Shown here piece by piece: positions 1 through 5,921 of a stretch of DNA of 8,093 bases. The position numbers and the translations under genes are program-made. The notes under the pieces were generated by a model that was not told the origin of the DNA, did no database searches, and worked only from the letters and a program-made list of their open reading frames with translations. Position 1 is the stretch's first letter, and each line of letters begins with the position of its first letter. The DNA is from an uncultured Paracoccaceae bacterium (GTDB lineage: Bacteria; Pseudomonadota; Alphaproteobacteria; Rhodobacterales; Rhodobacteraceae): the NCBI GenBank assembly GCA_913054485.1, contig CAJXHQ010000117.1, positions 1 through 8,093 on the forward strand, read 5' to 3'.

Positions 1-797
1 ATACCGCGCCCGGCGCGCCCGGCGATCTGCGCCAGCTCATTTGCCGCCAGGGGCCGCATCCGGCGGCCGTCGAACTTCGAGGTGGAGGAAAAGGCCACAT
101 GGTCGATATCGAGGTTCAGACCCATGCCAATCGCATCGGTGGCCACGAGGTAGTCAACCTCGCCGTTCTGGTAGAGCTCGACCTGCGCATTGCGGGTGCG
201 CGGGCTCAGCGCGCCCATCACCACGGCGGCACCGCCCTTCTGGCGGCGGATCAGCTCGGCGATGGCATAGACGTTATCAACCGAGAAGCCGACAATGGCG
301 CTGCGCGGCGGCATGCGGCTGATTTTCTTGGATCCTGCATAGACCAGATCCGACAGCCGCTCGCGGCGCACGAATTGCGCTTCCGGCACCAGCGCCTTGA
401 TTGGCCCGCGCATGGTGTCCGCGCCCAGGAACAGTGTCTCGTTCAGCCCGCGCGCACGCAGCAGCCGGTCGGTGAAGACATGGCCGCGCTCAGGATCGGC
501 ACAGAGCTGGATCTCGTCAATGGCAAGGAAATCACAGCCCATGGCCTCGGGCATCGCCTCAACCGTACAGATCCAATATTGCGCGCGCGGCGGCACGATA
601 CGCTCTTCACCGGTGACCAGCGCAACAACCGAGGGCCCGCGTGCGGCGACCACCTTGTCATAGACCTCGCGCGCCAGAAGGCGCAGCGGAAAGCCCATGA
701 TGCCGGTGCGGTGGCCCAGCATGCGTTCGATTGCGTAATGGGTTTTGCCCGTATTGGTCGGGCCGAGCACGGCAACAACCCGTGATGCGCCTGTCAT
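1..797 (-). CDS. SUV3-like DEAD/DEAH-type helicase, 3' end beyond the window
   Basis: The frame is open from an ATG at 797 to the left edge, giving 265 complete residues of a superfamily 2 helicase. Visible motifs in order are Walker A GPTNTGKT (residues 12-19), motif II DEIQ (94-97), motif III-like LGADT (124-128), motif V-like ATDAIGMGLNLD (219-230) and motif VI QIAGRAGRG (257-265). This set, with DEIQ as the Walker B box and the phosphate loop very near the N-terminus, is typical of SUV3-type helicases, the RNA helicase of the mitochondrial degradosome, which have alphaproteobacterial homologues. An ATP-dependent RNA-unwinding role in the cytoplasm is inferred from the family. The C-terminal region lies outside the window. 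An in-frame ATG at 812 would add five residues (MGADA). The start at 797 is preferred because a G-rich stretch lies about 8 bases upstream, though 812 cannot be excluded. The gene follows the TPR gene by 28 bases on the same strand, so co-transcription is likely. Confidence 0.93.
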   Translation of the reverse strand, partial: MTGASRVVAVLGPTNTGKTHYAIERMLGHRTGIMGFPLRLLAREVYDKVVAARGPSVVALVTGEERIVPPRAQYWICTVEAMPEAMGCDFLAIDEIQLCADPERGHVFTDRLLRARGLNETLFLGADTMRGPIKALVPEAQFVRRERLSDLVYAGSKKISRMPPRSAIVGFSVDNVYAIAELIRRQKGGAAVVMGALSPRTRNAQVELYQNGEVDYLVATDAIGMGLNLDIDHVAFSSTSKFDGRRMRPLAANELAQIAGRAGRG

Positions 798-825
798 AGC
801 ATCTGCCCCCATGGCCCGCGGGGCC

Positions 826-1395
826 TTACAGTTTCTTGCCCGCAACTACGGGTTTCAATCGTTCCAGCGCCTTGGTTACTTCCTCGTGGTGGGGATGTAT
901 AGACTGCGCGCGGGTATAGGCCTCGTGGGCGGATTTGGCATCGCCGAAATGCTCCAGCACCACGCCCAGCCCGTAAATGGCGTTATAGTCATTGGGGTTC
1001 AGCGCCAATGCGCGTTCCAGATCGGCCACGGCGGGCCCCATAAGATCCGAGGCGAAATAGGCGCGGCTGCGTTCATACCAGCCCTGCGCAAAATCCGGCG
1101 CGTGATCGGTCAGTGCGGTCAGGTGTTCGATGGCTTCCCGCAGGTCGCCCCGCTCCATCGCGTCGCGCCCGCGCCGCAGCAGCAGGTCCATCGCGGCCGA
1201 TCCGCTCTTGTCCCAGGCTGATTCCAATTCCCGCGCAATCGACACCGCCTCGCCGGGATCCGCCTGCGTCAGGGACTGCAGCAGCTCTGCCTCAGCGGGC
1301 TGTTCTGCGGCAGATACCTCAAAAGGCACGGAAAACAGGACTGTTGCCAGCGTTGCCGCCACGGTAGCTTTGAGATTGGGAACGATTGCCGCCAT
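826..1395 (-). CDS. Secreted tetratricopeptide-repeat (TPR) protein
   Basis: This 189-residue protein starts with a typical Sec signal peptide: a short N-terminal region with Lys9, a hydrophobic core at about residues 10-24, and a VSAA site that suggests cleavage near residue 29 or 30. The mature protein should therefore be periplasmic. Three TPR-like helical hairpins follow at about residues 71-101, 105-138 and 139-171. They have the usual small and aromatic positions and inter-repeat endings such as HAPD and LNPND. TPR units are protein-protein docking scaffolds, and no catalytic domain is visible, so the partner is unknown. A GAAAGG ribosome-binding site (1400-1405 on the minus strand) lies four bases before the ATG. 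The gene is upstream of the helicase gene with only 28 bases between them. The location mismatch (export against cytoplasmic RNA work) suggests shared transcription rather than a shared complex. Confidence 0.85.
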   Translation of the reverse strand: MAAIVPNLKATVAATLATVLFSVPFEVSAAEQPAEAELLQSLTQADPGEAVSIARELESAWDKSGSAAMDLLLRRGRDAMERGDLREAIEHLTALTDHAPDFAQGWYERSRAYFASDLMGPAVADLERALALNPNDYNAIYGLGVVLEHFGDAKSAHEAYTRAQSIHPHHEEVTKALERLKPVVAGKKL

Positions 1396-1486
1396 GATGC
1401 CTTTCAGTGTAACGCTGCGGGCTTGAAATACCAGTCAAAGACTTGGGTGTGTCACAGAGATGTGCAAGCCTGCGCAGTGCTGAACA

Positions 1487-1492
1487 AGAGGA
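1487..1492 (+). promoter_or_regulatory. Ribosome-binding site of the SCP2 gene
   Basis: AGAGGA lies six bases before the ATG at 1499. This spacing favours that ATG over the TTG directly in front of it at 1496. Confidence 0.7.
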
Positions 1493-1498
1493 CGATTG

Positions 1499-1789
1499 AT
1501 GAGCGATATTCTGACCAAAGCCGCAGAGGCCCTCGGCGAGAAACTGGGCACAGGTGGCTTTGATGCCTCGGCCAAGTTTGAAATCGAGGGTCTGGGCGCG
1601 CTGGTGCTGGATGGAGACGGCGTGCGCGTCAGCAACGAAGAGACCGACGTAACCCTGAGCGCGGATGCGGACACATTCCAGGAAATTCTCAGCGGCGAGC
1701 TGAACCCGACCTCTGCCTTCATGACCGGCAAGCTGACCATCGACGGTGACATGGGCACCGCGATGAAACTGGCCTCGGCCCTGGCCTGA
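1499..1789 (+). CDS. SCP2 sterol-binding domain protein
   Basis: This small cytoplasmic protein of 96 residues consists of one SCP2-like lipid-binding fold. The family pattern is clear: an amphipathic N-terminal helix, a beta-sheet region with FEIEGLGALVLDGDGVRV (residues 27-44), then DVTLSADADTFQEILSGELNP (50-70), and the characteristic ending with AFMTGKLTIDGDMGTAMKL (73-91). Members bind hydrophobic ligands such as acyl chains or sterols in a tunnel and have no catalytic residues. The ligand here cannot be read from the sequence. The length is normal for stand-alone bacterial members. The ATG at 1499 is chosen over the adjacent TTG at 1496 on ribosome-site spacing. The stop codon TGA shares its last base with the ATG of the downstream hydrolase, so the two are probably translationally coupled. 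Confidence 0.9.
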   Translation: MSDILTKAAEALGEKLGTGGFDASAKFEIEGLGALVLDGDGVRVSNEETDVTLSADADTFQEILSGELNPTSAFMTGKLTIDGDMGTAMKLASALA

Positions 1790-2751
1790 TGCACGACGGC
1801 AGCCCGATGGATCCCGCCCCCGCCCCCTATTTCGCTGAGATCGCGGAAGGCCCGGACGGCGGTGCGGCTCATTGGCTGATCACCAGCGATGGCCTGCGCA
1901 TCCGCGTGGGCCATTGGCGCCCCGAAGGCCGCTCTCGCGGCACAATTTTCCTGTTTCCAGGCCGCACAGAATACATCGAAAAATACGGGCCCGCCGCAAA
2001 AGAATTCACCGCCCGCGGCTATGCCGTTCTGACCATCGACTGGCGCGGCCAGGGGCTGGCCGACCGGCTACTGGACGACCGCCGTCTGGGCCATGTGGGC
2101 CGTTTCATCGACTATCAGAAAGACATCGCCGCCGCGGTTGAGCTGGCCGCGGTGCTGGACCTGCCGCAGCCTTGGCACCTTCTGGCACACTCCATGGGCG
2201 GTGCCATCGGGCTGCGCTGGGTCATGGCTGGCGCGCCGGTTGAAACCTGTGCATTTACCGGTCCGATGTGGGGCATTCACATGTCGCCCTGGCTGCGGCC
2301 AGTGGCACAAGTGGTTTCGGCCCTCGCGCCTCGCCTCGGCCAGGGCAACCGGCTGCTGCCCACCACCTCTATCGACCCTTACGTGCATGGCACCGAATTT
2401 GAGGATAATTTGCTGACCGGCGATCCGGTGATGTTTGCCATGATGCAGACCCAGCTGACCGCTCAACCCGGCCTGAACCTTGGCGGGCCCAGCATCGACT
2501 GGCTGGGCGAATCCATGCGCGAGTGCCGTCTGCTGGCCGCCCGCCCCTCGCCTGGCATTCCCTGTGTCACCTTTCTCGGCTCGGACGAAGACATCGTCGA
2601 CACGCCCGCCATCCACGACCGCATGGCGCGCTGGGACAACGGCGAACTGATTATGGTGCCCAAGGGCCGGCACGAGGTTCTGATGGAAACACCGGACATC
2701 CGCGCGCGGGTCTTTGACCGTCTGGAAACCCTCTTCACCGAAAGGCGCTGA
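1789..2751 (+). CDS. Alpha/beta hydrolase, lysophospholipase / monoacylglycerol lipase type
   Basis: This is a 320-residue alpha/beta-hydrolase of the serine aminopeptidase S33 / Hydrolase_4 group, which includes PldB-type lysophospholipases. The nucleophile elbow is AHSMGG (133-138) with Ser135. The likely acid is Asp268 in GSDEDIVD, and the histidine is His295 in KGRHEVL. FPGRTEYIEKYG (56-67) and DWRGQGLA (84-91) match the strand-3/oxyanion and post-strand-4 segments of this group. There is no signal peptide, so it should act in the cytoplasm or at the inner membrane face on a lipid ester; the exact substrate is inference. The ATG at 1789 overlaps the stop of the SCP2 gene (TGATG). A second in-frame ATG at 1807 would remove six residues and is possible. 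Being coupled to a lipid-binding protein supports a lipid substrate. Confidence 0.9.
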   Translation: MHDGSPMDPAPAPYFAEIAEGPDGGAAHWLITSDGLRIRVGHWRPEGRSRGTIFLFPGRTEYIEKYGPAAKEFTARGYAVLTIDWRGQGLADRLLDDRRLGHVGRFIDYQKDIAAAVELAAVLDLPQPWHLLAHSMGGAIGLRWVMAGAPVETCAFTGPMWGIHMSPWLRPVAQVVSALAPRLGQGNRLLPTTSIDPYVHGTEFEDNLLTGDPVMFAMMQTQLTAQPGLNLGGPSIDWLGESMRECRLLAARPSPGIPCVTFLGSDEDIVDTPAIHDRMARWDNGELIMVPKGRHEVLMETPDIRARVFDRLETLFTERR

Positions 2752-2815
2752 GCCGCGCTTGTCCTCACCCGCAGTGCCGCATAGATGTTGGGCAACAAAC
2801 CCACGCATTTAATTT

Positions 2816-2821
2816 GAGGTG
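2816..2821 (+). promoter_or_regulatory. Ribosome-binding site of the oligoendopeptidase gene
   Basis: GAGGTG lies five bases before the ATG at 2827 and fixes that start. The 75 bases between the hydrolase stop and this ATG show no clear terminator. A TTGGGC at 2788 with TTTAAT at 2808 is too closely spaced to call a promoter. Confidence 0.6.
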
Positions 2822-2826
2822 CACGC

Positions 2827-4647
2827 ATGTTCCAGCTCCCCTTCCCTGTCCTCGACGCCAATGCCTCTGCCGGGTCTGACGGCCTCGGCAAACTGCCGGA
2901 ATGGGATCTGACTGATCTCTACGCCTCCGAAGACGCCCCCGAGCTGGAGCGCGATCTGGATTGGCTGGACCAGGAATGCGCCGCCTTTGCCGCCGATTAT
3001 GAAGGCAAACTGGCCGGTCTGGACGCTGCCGGCCTTCTGGACTGCGTGCTGCGCAACGAGAAGATCAACAACATCGCCGGCCGCATCATGTCCTTTGCGG
3101 GGCTGCGCTACTACCAGCTGACCACGGATGCCGACCGCGCCGCCTTCCTGTCCAACTGCCAGGAGAAGGTCACCGTCGCCACCACGCCGCTGGTCTTCTT
3201 CACGCTGGAGCTGAACCGCATCGAAGACGATGCCATGCAGGCGCATTTCGCCGCCAATGCAGACCTCGCCCGCTACGAGCCCGTGTTCCGCCGTATCCGC
3301 GCGATGAAGCCCTACCAGCTGTCGGATGAGCTGGAGAAATTCATGCATGACCTCGGCATCGTCGGCGACGCCTGGGAGAAGCTGTTCGATGAAACCATCG
3401 CGGGCCTGACGTTTGAGGTGAACGGCGAAGAGCTGAACATCGAAGGCACGCTGAACCTCCTGACCGAACAGGACCGCAGCAAACGCGAAGCGGCTTCGCG
3501 CGAACTGGCCCGAGTGTTCAACGACAACATCAAGACCTTCGCCCGCGTCCACAACACGCAAGCGAAAGAAAAGGAAATCATCGACCGCTGGCGCGGCATG
3601 CCCAGCCCGCAGATGGGCCGCCACCTGTCCAACGACGTGGAGCCCGAAGTGGTTGAGGCGCTGCGCGAAGCCGTTGTTGCCGCCTACCCCAAGCTCAGCC
3701 ACCGCTATTACGAGCTGAAGCGCAAATGGCTGGGCCTGGACCGGATGCAGACCTGGGACCGCAACGCGCCCTTGCCGATGGAAGACACCCGCACCGTGGG
3801 CTGGGAGGAGGCCGAGAAACTGGTGATGGACGCCTACAGCGCCTTTGATCCCCGCATGGGTGAACTGGCCGCGCCCTTCTTCAAGGACGGCTGGATCGAT
3901 GCAGGTGTCAAACCCGGCAAGGCCCCCGGCGCCTTTGCCCATCCCACCGTCACCAACGTGCACCCCTACGTGATGCTGAACTACCTGGGCAAACCGCGCG
4001 ACGTGATGACGCTTGCGCACGAACTCGGCCACGGCGTCCACCAGGTGCTGGCAGCGGATCAGGGCGAGATGCTGTCCTCCACCCCGCTGACGCTCGCCGA
4101 AACTGCATCGGTGTTTGGCGAGATGCTGACTTTCCGCAAGATGCTGGAAAAGGCCGAAACCAAAGAGCAGCGCAAGGTGCTTCTGGCGGGCAAAGTGGAA
4201 GACATGATCAACACGGTCGTGCGCCAGATCGCTTTCTACGACTTCGAGTGCAAGCTGCACGCCGCCCGCGCCGAAGGGGAACTCACCCCGGATGATATCA
4301 ACGCCATCTGGATGTCGGTGCAGGCCGAGAGCCTTGGCGAAGCCTTCGACTTCATGGAAGGCTACGAGACTTTTTGGGCCTATATCCCCCACTTCGTGCA
4401 CTCGCCCTTCTACGTCTACGCCTATGCCTTTGGCGACGGGCTGGTAAACGCGCTCTACTCGGTCTACGCCGAGGGCGGTGAAGGCTTCGAAGAGAAGTAT
4501 TTCGACATGCTGAAAGCGGGCGGCTCCAAGCACCACAAGGAGCTGCTGGCACCCTTCGGCCTGGATGCTTCGGACCCGGCCTTCTGGGACAAGGGCCTTT
4601 CGATGATCTCCGGCTTCATCGATGAGCTGGAGGCGATGGAGGAGTAA
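2827..4647 (+). CDS. pepF: M3-family oligoendopeptidase F
   Basis: This 606-residue zinc metallopeptidase belongs to the M3B subfamily, and its length is typical for the family. The catalytic zinc site is HELGH at residues 398-402 within MTLAHELGHGVHQ, so His398 and His402 bind zinc and Glu399 is the general base. The third ligand is Glu425 in LTLAETASVFGE, the usual M3 arrangement about 25 residues downstream. The N-terminal helical region (about residues 110-230) matches the oligopeptidase F N-terminal domain. HPTVTNVHPYVMLNY (372-386) lies just before the zinc helix, and SPFYVYAYAFGDGL near the C-terminus is also characteristic. There is no signal peptide, so it probably works in the cytoplasm on short peptides, in peptide turnover. 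It ends just before a strong hairpin and is convergent with the acetyltransferase gene. It has its own ribosome-binding site and may or may not share a transcript with the hydrolase. Confidence 0.95.
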   Translation: MFQLPFPVLDANASAGSDGLGKLPEWDLTDLYASEDAPELERDLDWLDQECAAFAADYEGKLAGLDAAGLLDCVLRNEKINNIAGRIMSFAGLRYYQLTTDADRAAFLSNCQEKVTVATTPLVFFTLELNRIEDDAMQAHFAANADLARYEPVFRRIRAMKPYQLSDELEKFMHDLGIVGDAWEKLFDETIAGLTFEVNGEELNIEGTLNLLTEQDRSKREAASRELARVFNDNIKTFARVHNTQAKEKEIIDRWRGMPSPQMGRHLSNDVEPEVVEALREAVVAAYPKLSHRYYELKRKWLGLDRMQTWDRNAPLPMEDTRTVGWEEAEKLVMDAYSAFDPRMGELAAPFFKDGWIDAGVKPGKAPGAFAHPTVTNVHPYVMLNYLGKPRDVMTLAHELGHGVHQVLAADQGEMLSSTPLTLAETASVFGEMLTFRKMLEKAETKEQRKVLLAGKVEDMINTVVRQIAFYDFECKLHAARAEGELTPDDINAIWMSVQAESLGEAFDFMEGYETFWAYIPHFVHSPFYVYAYAFGDGLVNALYSVYAEGGEGFEEKYFDMLKAGGSKHHKELLAPFGLDASDPAFWDKGLSMISGFIDELEAMEE

Positions 4648-4654
4648 AGCAGGC

Positions 4655-4686
4655 TCCCCAAAGGGCAAATCAAAGCTCTTTGGGGA
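4655..4686. terminator. Strong hairpin between convergent genes, terminator-like without a T-run
   Basis: A perfect 9-bp inverted repeat pairs 4655-4663 (TCCCCAAAG) with 4678-4686. It extends by one G-U and two G-C pairs to 12 bp around an eight-base AT-rich loop (4667-4674). It begins eight bases after the oligoendopeptidase stop and lies in the 85-base gap between that gene and the convergent acetyltransferase gene. Neither strand carries a run of T after the stem, so it is not a classical intrinsic terminator. It could block 3' exonucleases or help termination from both sides. Confidence 0.55.
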
Positions 4687-4691
4687 ATGGC

Positions 4692-4729
4692 GGCTGCGCG
4701 GGACTTTTCTGCCGTTGAACAGCGCAGCT
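4692..4729. other. Second hairpin in the convergent gap
   Basis: GCTGCGC at 4693-4699 pairs with GCGCAGC at 4722-4728, with one more G-U pair outside and a loop of about 22 bases. It ends four bases before the acetyltransferase stop codon as read on the plus strand. No T-run follows on either strand. It may form part of that gene's mRNA 3' end. Confidence 0.35.
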
Positions 4730-4732
4730 CCT

Positions 4733-5554
4733 TTAGCTGAGATCACCGCTTCGTTTGTTGGCGCAGTCGATCCAGGCAGATGCGAAATCGATGAGAGACC
4801 TAAAATCGCATACCCTGCATTCGGCACCCCCGAATGTTCCGAAAGAAACAGCGCCGGTCTTTTCGAACGCCTCACCGATTGCCGGAAACAGCCGGTTCAT
4901 ATCATCTGCCACGTCTGGTGTTTCGATCCACGATCCGTTGGGACCACCATTCTTGAAGCGCCGTGTCTTTGTCCGCTTGTGCTGTGCAAGGGTCTCGGCA
5001 GTGTGAAGGGCCGAGCATCGGTTCCAGCCAACCCCGATCAGAAAGATCTTCATCGCTTGGCGGTCACGGAGCTTACCAAGGGGCGTTTTCTCTCCCGTTG
5101 CCCACGCGAGGCTGTGTTCCTCGAGAAAATCATTTGCTTGCTTGCCATTAAGGCAGATCGAAACAGCGGGGTGGTCGCTACGTTGAGTTCCTGGCCAGGT
5201 TCTGAAAGTCTCCGCGATGACACCCATTCCAGACGTTGGAGATTTTGCCACATCAAAACCGGGAACCGCGTCTTCGATTTCGACAATCTGGTCTTGGGTC
5301 AAGCGGGACTTATCAACACCAGCAGGGAAGTAGGCATCTGAAGAAAATCCGGGCATTCCTAACAGGCCTGTTTCACCAATCGCTTTCAGAAGGCTCTCCA
5401 GAATTGTCCTGGCACCGCCGACTGTATCGCCTATGGCACTCATTGAGGCATGCACAAATAGCCCATCGCCCGAGCGAACACCGAGAGAGATCAGATTATC
5501 GGTAAGGCTTGTTTGGTTATGAAGTACGGATGTCATAGCCTTGGCTACCACCAT
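4733..5554 (-). CDS. AAC(3)-family N-acetyltransferase
   Basis: This 273-residue protein has the order of motifs of the aminoglycoside N(3)-acetyltransferase family: LGVRSGDGLFVHASMSAIG (24-42), VGG (45-47), MPGF (67-70), FDVAKSPTSGMG (100-111), RSDHP (125-129), TPLGKL (157-162) and IGVGWNRCSALHTAE (173-187) with the family-conserved His184 and Glu187. Members transfer acetyl from acetyl-CoA to an amine. Some inactivate aminoglycosides, while others (the FrbF and YokD type) act on other amines, so resistance cannot be concluded. Length is normal and the frame is intact. GC is about 53% at 4801-4860, 57% at 5161-5220 and 52% at 5461-5520, against 68% in a sample of the neighbouring peptidase gene, which suggests transfer from another genome. 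The start is uncertain: the ATG at 5554 lies four bases after a hairpin and lacks a clear ribosome site, and the in-frame ATG at 5536 (residue 7) is the alternative. It is last in a minus-strand series, 47 bases after the zinc-finger gene. Confidence 0.9.
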   Translation of the reverse strand: MVVAKAMTSVLHNQTSLTDNLISLGVRSGDGLFVHASMSAIGDTVGGARTILESLLKAIGETGLLGMPGFSSDAYFPAGVDKSRLTQDQIVEIEDAVPGFDVAKSPTSGMGVIAETFRTWPGTQRSDHPAVSICLNGKQANDFLEEHSLAWATGEKTPLGKLRDRQAMKIFLIGVGWNRCSALHTAETLAQHKRTKTRRFKNGGPNGSWIETPDVADDMNRLFPAIGEAFEKTGAVSFGTFGGAECRVCDFRSLIDFASAWIDCANKRSGDLS

Positions 5555-5558
5555 TTCT

Positions 5559-5575
5559 GCGGATGCGACATCCGC
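5559..5575 (-). promoter_or_regulatory. Perfect hairpin directly upstream of the acetyltransferase start
   Basis: GCGGATG and CATCCGC form a perfect 7-bp stem with a three-base loop. On the minus strand it sits between the zinc-finger gene stop and the acetyltransferase ATG, ending four bases before that ATG. It covers the place where a ribosome-binding site would be expected, and no T-run follows. It may limit translation from 5554, favour the start at 5536, or mark a transcript boundary. Confidence 0.4.
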
Positions 5576-5601
5576 TAAAATGGGCTCAAAGCCGCCAATG
5601 G

Positions 5602-5874
5602 CTACTTCAACTGGCTGTCCTTCGACCCGCGCCGGTTGATGCCGCCACGGGACAGATGCGCGCCGTCGCGCTCCTGCTGGCAGTCAATGCAGAGTTTCAC
5701 GCCGGGCTTTGCCAGCCGCCGCGCCTCAGGGATTTCCTCTTCGCATTCGGCACAATGGGTCAGGCTCTCGCCCACCGGCGCGCGGGTCTGCGCGCGCATG
5801 CGGGCCAGCTCATCCTTGACCGAAGCCTCGATCTGCTCGTTCACCGCGCCGTCCTGCGCCCAGCCGCCTGCCAT
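5602..5874 (-). CDS. YbiI-like C4 zinc-finger protein, DksA/TraR family
   Basis: This 90-residue protein is a short member of the DksA/TraR family. The zinc finger uses Cys41, Cys44, Cys62 and Cys65 in CAEC...CIDC, with the family segment EEEIPEARRLAKPGVKLCIDCQ around it. The N-terminal MAGGWAQDGAVNEQI and the C-terminal NRRGSKDSQLK closely recall E. coli YbiI, from memory of that protein. It lacks the long coiled-coil that DksA inserts into the RNA polymerase secondary channel, so a DksA-like transcription role should not be assumed; the function of YbiI-type proteins is not established. The frame is open upstream to an ATG at 5922, but the ATG at 5874 is chosen because GGAGGA lies six bases before it and the protein then begins where YbiI does. 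It follows the membrane protein gene by 47 bases on the same strand. Confidence 0.9.
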   Translation of the reverse strand: MAGGWAQDGAVNEQIEASVKDELARMRAQTRAPVGESLTHCAECEEEIPEARRLAKPGVKLCIDCQQERDGAHLSRGGINRRGSKDSQLK

Positions 5875-5880
5875 GGCCAC

Positions 5881-5886
5881 TCCTCC
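5881..5886 (-). promoter_or_regulatory. Ribosome-binding site that sets the zinc-finger gene start
   Basis: GGAGGA on the minus strand, six bases before the ATG at 5874, is a near-ideal Shine-Dalgarno sequence. It rules against the longer frame from 5922, which would overlap the stop codon of the upstream gene. Confidence 0.8.
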
Positions 5887-5921
5887 GCTTATGGCCCCGG
5901 CTTGAGGCCTTGCGGACAGCA

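Noticed and set aside
99..785. Plus-strand open frame of 228 codons at the left end
   Set aside because: The minus strand of the same stretch encodes all helicase motifs in order; the plus frame has no recognisable domain.
1396..1498. Divergent promoter with an operator in the TPR/SCP2 gap
   Set aside because: A promoter pair must exist here, but I see no convincing -35/-10 elements. The CTTG...CAAG symmetry around 1442-1466 is only four bases per arm.
2068..2808. Minus-strand open frame opposite the alpha/beta hydrolase
   Set aside because: The plus strand carries the full Ser-Asp-His triad; the minus frame is composition-driven.
2809..4875. Long minus-strand open frame (688 codons) opposite the oligoendopeptidase gene
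   Set aside because: It is a shadow of third-position GC bias. The plus strand encodes a complete M3 peptidase with its zinc site and ribosome-binding site, while the minus frame has low-complexity His/Val/Gly-rich content and no domain I recognise.
4622..5341. Plus-strand open frame across the convergent gap and the acetyltransferase gene
   Set aside because: It runs through two hairpins and antisense to a protein with clear AAC(3) motifs, and its translation shows no domain.
4733..5554. Acetyltransferase as a decayed pseudogene
   Set aside because: The frame is uninterrupted, the length is normal, and every family motif from the N-terminal LGV box to the LHTAE box is present.
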